A stretch of 64,000 nucleotides of DNA from Peptacetobacter hiranonis (lineage in GTDB: Bacteria > Bacillota > Clostridia > Peptostreptococcales > Peptostreptococcaceae). Where the stretch lies: contig NZ_CP036523.1 of the NCBI RefSeq assembly GCF_008151785.1, positions 1,364,001-1,428,000 on the forward strand, given 5' to 3'. A program made the position numbers and the translations under genes. Shown here piece after piece: positions 59,560 through 64,000 of this stretch (positions within the stretch are counted from its first letter, which is position 1; each line of letters opens with the position of its first letter). The notes under the pieces were generated by a model. The model saw only the letters and a list, made by a program, of their open reading frames with translations, did no database searches and was not told the origin of the DNA.

Positions 59560-60825
59560 TTAATATTCTACACCAAAGTGGTCAAATAATATTTTTTCTG
59601 CTTCTGCATTCCATAACCCTCTATGAGCTTTACAACTTGCATCAAGTTTAGCAAATAGTGGATTAGTTTTTCCTAATTCTTCAAAATCATCTATTGCAGT
59701 AAGAGGCATATCTATCTGAGTATAAGTAAGTTTTTTACCACCTGGTATATTTGGTAAGTTAAGAGTAGCATCTGCTATACTATCTATTCCACCTACATGA
59801 GTAACCATAACTGCTGGTTCTATTAAACCTTTAGCTGCTAAGTCATTAGCTTCTATAAGGTCGTCATTGTTTCCACCTGTTGTACCTAATATATGAGTAC
59901 TTGTGTAGTGGCAGTTGTATAAGTTTATTTCAGCACTGAACTGGTTGTTTGTTGGTCCAGCGAAGAAGTTCATACATCCGTCAAATGCTAATAATTTATC
60001 TCCCATTTCTGCAACTTCTTTTATTGGAACATATACAAATACGTCATCAAATCCATGACCTTCTGTTAAATCCATTAATTCTTTTATTGGATCTTCCATT
60101 TTAGCAGTGTTTACATATTTTAATTCTATTCCTTTTTCTGCACCTTTTTCTTCAGGTATAACAGATTTTGCTCTTTCTATTCTGTCATCACTTATATCAG
60201 TAACTACTATTCTCTTAGGTTTATTTTCGAACTGTAGTCCGTAGCTAACTGCACCAAGTCCCATTGGACCACATCCACCCATTATTAATATATTACCGTC
60301 TACTTTTGTACCCATAGCGTGGTTGTAGTTTTTCTTATTTGTGTGGTAATTTGCATGGTATCCACCTATTATACAGCTCATTGGTTCTCCTAATGATGCT
60401 TCAAAGAATGAATCTCCATCGTAGTTAAGAAGGCATCCAAGTTCCATAACTTCGTGAGGCATTATGCAGTAAGTACAAGCACCACCGCAGAATTCATAAG
60501 AATATCCTGGAGAATCTAGTCTTCCTTTGTAGTTTAATGCTGGCTGCTGAGCAAATTTCTGCCCTGGTTTAAACTGATCTTTCCATTTTTCACCAACTTC
60601 AACTATAACCCCTGCAAATTCATGTCCAACTATTACTGGGTTTGTATCTATATTCTGAGGAGCTCTTTTATGTTTTTTACCCTGTTCAACTAATTTATAT
60701 GTAGACATACATATACTGTCACTCATTACTTTAACTAATATTTCATCGTCTTTTATTTTTGGTAATTCAAACTCTTCTAATCTTAAATCTTCTTTCCCAT
60801 ACATACGTACTGCTCTTGTTTTCAT
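59560..60825 (-). CDS. sorE: Zinc-dependent alcohol dehydrogenase, L-sorbose-1-phosphate reductase type
   Basis: 421 aa from the ATG at 60825 (AGGAGG 9 bp ahead; in-frame TTG at 60831 is too close). Medium-chain dehydrogenase: VGHEFAGVIVEVG, zinc-region residues SICMSTYKLV, NAD loop ILIMGGCGPMGLGAVSYG. The long form, with FCGGACTYCIMPHEV and HYTSTHILGTTGG, matches SorE, which reduces L-sorbose 1-phosphate to glucitol 6-phosphate. Genes for a PTS EIIA and a 1-phosphofructokinase precede it, in line with a phosphorylated ketose or polyol substrate. The exact sugar is not proven. Confidence 0.75.
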   Translation of the reverse strand: MKTRAVRMYGKEDLRLEEFELPKIKDDEILVKVMSDSICMSTYKLVEQGKKHKRAPQNIDTNPVIVGHEFAGVIVEVGEKWKDQFKPGQKFAQQPALNYKGRLDSPGYSYEFCGGACTYCIMPHEVMELGCLLNYDGDSFFEASLGEPMSCIIGGYHANYHTNKKNYNHAMGTKVDGNILIMGGCGPMGLGAVSYGLQFENKPKRIVVTDISDDRIERAKSVIPEEKGAEKGIELKYVNTAKMEDPIKELMDLTEGHGFDDVFVYVPIKEVAEMGDKLLAFDGCMNFFAGPTNNQFSAEINLYNCHYTSTHILGTTGGNNDDLIEANDLAAKGLIEPAVMVTHVGGIDSIADATLNLPNIPGGKKLTYTQIDMPLTAIDDFEELGKTNPLFAKLDASCKAHRGLWNAEAEKILFDHFGVEY

Positions 60826-60874
60826 TTTCAAATTCCTCCTAAGTTTTTATCTATAATTTTTTGTTATTAATATG

Positions 60875-61804
60875 CTATATTTCTTCACATTCAACCTGTG
60901 CTAAAAGTTCATCTACAACTTCTCTTGTAGGTGGTTTTGTTCCTATAGTAGTAACGGCACCTGCAGAAGTTGCAACACCTAGTTTTGCTGCTTCTCTATA
61001 AGAAAGTCCCTTCTCTACTCCATAAGAAATAGCTGCAACCATTGCATCTCCAGCACCTACTGTAGAATATGTTTTGACCTTTAATCCCTTGCATTTGAAT
61101 TTTTCTTCATTAGATACAAATACTGCGCCATCTTTTCCCATAGATACAGCTATATGCTCAATTCCTCTAGCCATTAACTTTTTAGCCATACCTACAGTAT
61201 CTTCAACTGTTATATCTCCTTCTACACCGAAGAATTCTGCAAGTTCTACATTATTAGGTTTTATATAATCTGGTTTAGAATCCAGAGATTTTACAAATAA
61301 TTCTCCATCAGCGTCTATAAACACTTTTGCACCTTTTTCGTGAACTGCATCTGCTATTTTTCCATATATTCCTTTATCAACACTAGCTGGAACACTTCCT
61401 GCAAGTACAAATAAAGTTTCTTCAGATGCATACCCTTCTAACTTAGTTAAAAGCTCTTCCATAGCTTCCTCTGTTATAACTGGTCCAGGCTCATTTAACT
61501 CTGTAACTATTCCACCTTCTTCAACTAGTTTTGTATTTGTTCTAGTTGGGCTTTCTATTTTTACAAAGTCGTTTTTTATACCCATTTCATTAAGTACGTT
61601 TTCTATTAACTGACCTGTAGTACCACCTATAAACCCTGTAGCTATTGTTTCTCCACCAAGCTCTTTTATTGTTTTTGAAACATTTATTCCTTTTCCACCG
61701 GCATCGATTTCAACATTTTTTATTCTATTAAGTCCACCATGTTCAAATTTTCCAATGTCGACAGTTTTGTCTATCGCTGGATTCATTGTAACTGTAACTA
61801 TCAT
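60875..61804 (-). CDS. fruK: 1-phosphofructokinase (PfkB family)
   Basis: 309 aa. Phosphorylates fructose 1-phosphate (or a similar ketose/tagatose phosphate) at C6 with ATP. Signatures: MIVTVTMNPAIDKTVDIG, DAGGKGINVSKTIKELGG, KPNNVELAEFFG and the catalytic STVGAGDAMVAA (Asp about 251). It lies 3 bp after the EIIA stop and before the SorE-like gene, in one operon. RBS AAGGAGG. Confidence 0.92.
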   Translation of the reverse strand: MIVTVTMNPAIDKTVDIGKFEHGGLNRIKNVEIDAGGKGINVSKTIKELGGETIATGFIGGTTGQLIENVLNEMGIKNDFVKIESPTRTNTKLVEEGGIVTELNEPGPVITEEAMEELLTKLEGYASEETLFVLAGSVPASVDKGIYGKIADAVHEKGAKVFIDADGELFVKSLDSKPDYIKPNNVELAEFFGVEGDITVEDTVGMAKKLMARGIEHIAVSMGKDGAVFVSNEEKFKCKGLKVKTYSTVGAGDAMVAAISYGVEKGLSYREAAKLGVATSAGAVTTIGTKPPTREVVDELLAQVECEEI

Positions 61805-61807
61805 CGA

Positions 61808-62311
61808 TTAGTCCTCCTTCATAAATGTATCGTATATTAGATCCACACTGTTTCCATTAACTAATTTGTCAACTTCTTCCATGCTTACTAATTTAGTAGC
61901 TATATTTGCTAGTATCTCTAAGTGTTCATCTCCAACACCAGCTATACCAATTACTAACTTAACATCTTCTCCACCCCAGTCTGTTCCTTCTGGGAATGTA
62001 AGAACTGCTATCCCAGATTCTAAAACTTCTTTCTTAACTTCATTTGTACCATGTGGAAGTGCTATGCAGTTCCCCATATTAGTTGAGAAAGTAAGCTCTC
62101 TTGCTATCATCCCTTCTATGTAGTCTTCTTTGACATATCCAGAATCTACAAGTATCTGACCAACTTTTCTTATCGTGTCGTTTTTTTCCATTCTTTCACA
62201 GTTTAGCACTATGTTTTCCTTCATTAATAATGGTTTCTTTTCAACAACTTCTTTTTTTATATCTTTAGCTTCCTGCTCTGCTTTTTTCTTTTTTCCAAAT
62301 CCAAATAACAT
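61808..62311 (-). CDS. PTS EIIA domain protein, mannitol/fructose type
   Basis: 167 aa from the ATG at 62311 (GGAGGA ahead). A Lys/Glu-rich N-terminal stretch (1-25) precedes the EIIA fold. The phospho-accepting His is in GNCIALPHGTNEVKK (about residue 85). It receives phosphate from HPr and passes it to the EIIB domain of the divergent EIICB gene at 62590. First gene of the EIIA-fruK-sorE operon. Confidence 0.9.
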   Translation of the reverse strand: MLFGFGKKKKAEQEAKDIKKEVVEKKPLLMKENIVLNCERMEKNDTIRKVGQILVDSGYVKEDYIEGMIARELTFSTNMGNCIALPHGTNEVKKEVLESGIAVLTFPEGTDWGGEDVKLVIGIAGVGDEHLEILANIATKLVSMEEVDKLVNGNSVDLIYDTFMKED

Positions 62312-62404
62312 TTTTATTTCCTCCATTAATTTTATATTTAGTCTAAGTTTCCGTTTTCTTTATTTTTTATTTTATTTTTTTGTTTCCCTTATCTCTATGT
62401 CTAT

Positions 62405-62434
62405 ATTATAATTCCAGCAGGATAACATTTTCAA
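62405..62434 (-). promoter_or_regulatory. Promoter of the EIIA-fruK-sorE operon
   Basis: Minus strand TTGAAA (62434-62429), 18 bp, TATAAT (62410-62405), about 94 bp before the EIIA start. Confidence 0.6.
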
Positions 62435-62450
62435 TTCAAACAAAGTCCTT

Positions 62451-62477
62451 ATTTGGCACTATGGATAAGTGCCAAAT
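62451..62477. promoter_or_regulatory. Perfect 10+10 bp inverted repeat operator between divergent PTS genes
   Basis: ATTTGGCACT, ATGGATA, AGTGCCAAAT. It lies 17 bp upstream of the minus promoter -35 and overlaps the likely -35 (TGGATA) of the plus promoter, whose -10 is TATACT at 62485-62490. No regulator gene for it is in the window. It is not a sigma-54 site, since the GG/GC spacing is wrong. Confidence 0.7.
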
Positions 62478-62589
62478 TTAATGATATACTTTAAAGCAAG
62501 TAAATTTCTTTTATTGGTATAATTATAGACGAAAGATAATTGATTAAAGTTAACAGATTTATAAATTAAAGTTAAGGGATGTGAATTTA

Positions 62590-63981
62590 TTGAACGAGTG
62601 TAATAGTTTAAAAAGACTTCTATCTAAAGGAGTTAAGTTTTATAGTAGTATAATCGCAGCAAATCTTCCTTTATTCATAATGCTTGGTTTTATTTCATTG
62701 ATGTTTTCAAATTCAGGACTATTTCCAAATGAAGAAATGGCTTTAGTAAGTCAGTCTTGTTATAAATATCTACTTCCGACTATTTTAGCCTACTATGCAG
62801 GTAAAAAAATAGGCGGTGAATCTGGAGCATTTACAGGTGCTGTATGTGGACTAGCAATTTCTATTTTTTCTGCATATACATCTTTTATCGCATCTATATT
62901 TATGGGAACGCTTTGTGGAATCTTATGTAGATTTTTAAAAGAAAAGATTAAATTTGATAAATTTACAGGGTTTGAAATGATAAGTAAGAATATCTTTTTT
63001 GGTGCTGTCGGGGTTATAACAGTTTCATTGACATATTTTATATTTGCACCTATTTTTTCATATATAGACTTATTCTTCTCAAATTTAATTGAATACCTAT
63101 CTGATGTAAAAACACTTCCTATTACGACATCAGTTATAGAAACGCTTAAAGTATTTTCATTAAATAATAGTATAAACCATGGATTTTTGATTCCTGCAGG
63201 CGTTGAAAATACTGCTAACTTTGGAAAATCTGTATTTTTCTTATTAGAAACAAATCCAGGGCCTGGACTTGGAATTCTTTTAGCCCTTTATATTTTAAAT
63301 AAGGATAGAAGAAAATACTTTGCATCTTGTATGACAGTACAAGCAATAGGTGGGATACATGAGATTTACTTCCCTATTGTATTATCAAATCTAAAATTAC
63401 TTATTGCATTGATTTTAGGTGCAATGTCTGGAAACTTTGTATTTTACCTACTTCATGTAGGTGCAAGAGGAGCTATCTCACCAGGTTCAATAATAACTAT
63501 ATTGCTAATGTGTTCTCCTTCTGAATGGATGGCAATATTATTTGGAATTGTTATTTCTGCTGTAGTTAGTTGTGTATCAGCTTGCTTAATATTAGAATTT
63601 GATGCACATAAATCCAAAGAAATAGAATCTGATGATAATACATCTGAAAGTATTAAAACTACTAGTGAGCCAGTATTTAGTTTGCCCGATTTTGGATATG
63701 TTGAAGATATTGTATTTGTATGTGATGCGGGAATAGGATCTAGTGTAATGGCTGCATCTATGTTTAAAAAGATGCTTATAGAAAACGGATTAGGTGGTAT
63801 ATCTGTTTCATCATCTCCTGTTGACGAAATTCCAGAAGATGCAGACTTACTAATCTGTCAAAAGATAATTTCTACAAAAGCTAGGGATTACAACGAATAC
63901 GCTACAATAATAGAAGTAGAAAATTTCATGGATTCAAATATGTATAAAGCTATAATAGAAAAAATTAAAAACAATGACTAG
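62590..63981 (+). CDS. PTS EIICB permease, mannitol (MtlA) type
   Basis: 463 aa if started at the TTG at 62590, which has AAGGGATGTG at good distance; the GTG at 62581 is only 2 bp from that site. EIIC part 1-345 with eight or so helices and GKSVFFLLETNPGPGLGILL and QAIGGIHEIYFPIVLSNLKL, close to MtlA. EIIB part about 375-463 with phospho-Cys in VCDAGIGSSVMAASMF. It imports and phosphorylates a polyol or ketose using the EIIA encoded divergently. The partner enzymes FruK and SorE point away from mannitol itself, since no mannitol-1-phosphate dehydrogenase is seen. Confidence 0.85.
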   Translation: MNECNSLKRLLSKGVKFYSSIIAANLPLFIMLGFISLMFSNSGLFPNEEMALVSQSCYKYLLPTILAYYAGKKIGGESGAFTGAVCGLAISIFSAYTSFIASIFMGTLCGILCRFLKEKIKFDKFTGFEMISKNIFFGAVGVITVSLTYFIFAPIFSYIDLFFSNLIEYLSDVKTLPITTSVIETLKVFSLNNSINHGFLIPAGVENTANFGKSVFFLLETNPGPGLGILLALYILNKDRRKYFASCMTVQAIGGIHEIYFPIVLSNLKLLIALILGAMSGNFVFYLLHVGARGAISPGSIITILLMCSPSEWMAILFGIVISAVVSCVSACLILEFDAHKSKEIESDDNTSESIKTTSEPVFSLPDFGYVEDIVFVCDAGIGSSVMAASMFKKMLIENGLGGISVSSSPVDEIPEDADLLICQKIISTKARDYNEYATIIEVENFMDSNMYKAIIEKIKNND

Positions 63982-64000
63982 TTAAAAGTTGACCTATATT

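Noticed and set aside
62451-62477. Sigma-54 promoter (TGGCAC...TGC)
   Set aside because: GG and GC are not ten bases apart in either direction; the motif is a symmetric operator.

Overview
The window is AT-rich DNA from a low-GC, Gram-positive, strictly fermentative bacterium, most likely a relative of Clostridioides or Peptostreptococcus. The reasons are AGGAGG-type ribosome binding sites, frequent GTG/TTG starts, AGA arginine codons, a CD3072/CD3073-like gene pair, a SigV/RsiV-like ECF sigma pair and two lysine riboswitches. I see no rRNA, tRNA, CRISPR array, transposase or phage gene.

Layout. 1-10 kb: end of an iron alcohol dehydrogenase, an RpiR regulator, tRNA/rRNA modification enzymes, a Ser/Gly-rich lipoprotein, the riboswitch-controlled lysC-lysA operon, a TudS-like/ECF S-component pair and an unrecognised membrane protein. 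10-24 kb: a YpmS-like protein, glnS, a zinc-ribbon protein, a gamma-glutamyltransferase, an adaptor protein, an ECF sigma factor whose anti-sigma gene carries a frameshifting 14-bp tandem duplication, and small stress or unknown genes. 24-28 kb: a TetR / short-chain dehydrogenase / old-yellow-enzyme cluster whose codon use differs from its neighbours. 28-40 kb: small genes, then one co-oriented cell-envelope block (ABC ATPase, FtsX-type permease, a truncated permease paralogue, DHHW and MBOAT O-acylation proteins, and an AgrC/AgrA-like histidine kinase/LytTR regulator). Three 21-bp-phased direct repeats that look like LytTR sites precede three of its transcription units. 40-58 kb: housekeeping genes (pyrC, pyrE, msrAB, alanyl-tRNA editing, PatB, RidA, a BusR-like regulator, pirin) and a second lysine riboswitch in front of an NhaC-type carrier. 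58-64 kb: a sugar locus with two PfkB kinases, a SorE-like dehydrogenase, PTS EIIA and a divergent mannitol-type EIICB gene across a perfect 10+10 bp operator.

The most striking feature is a family of intergenic hairpin elements: nine intact copies and one decayed. Each is a 120-400 bp imperfect palindrome built around a conserved asymmetric internal loop. In gene sense the core reads CTCTCCAGGCTTC, then a variable helix, then TGCAGATTGTCGAG. The helices vary by compensatory changes while the loop bases are fixed. All copies but one face the same way relative to the gene whose 3' end they follow. In several copies the distal arm is an inverted duplicate of that gene's 3' coding end (clearest at glnS, also lysA and the zinc-ribbon gene). 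This looks like a structured 3'-UTR RNA, or a mobile element that works through terminators; I do not recognise it as a named family.
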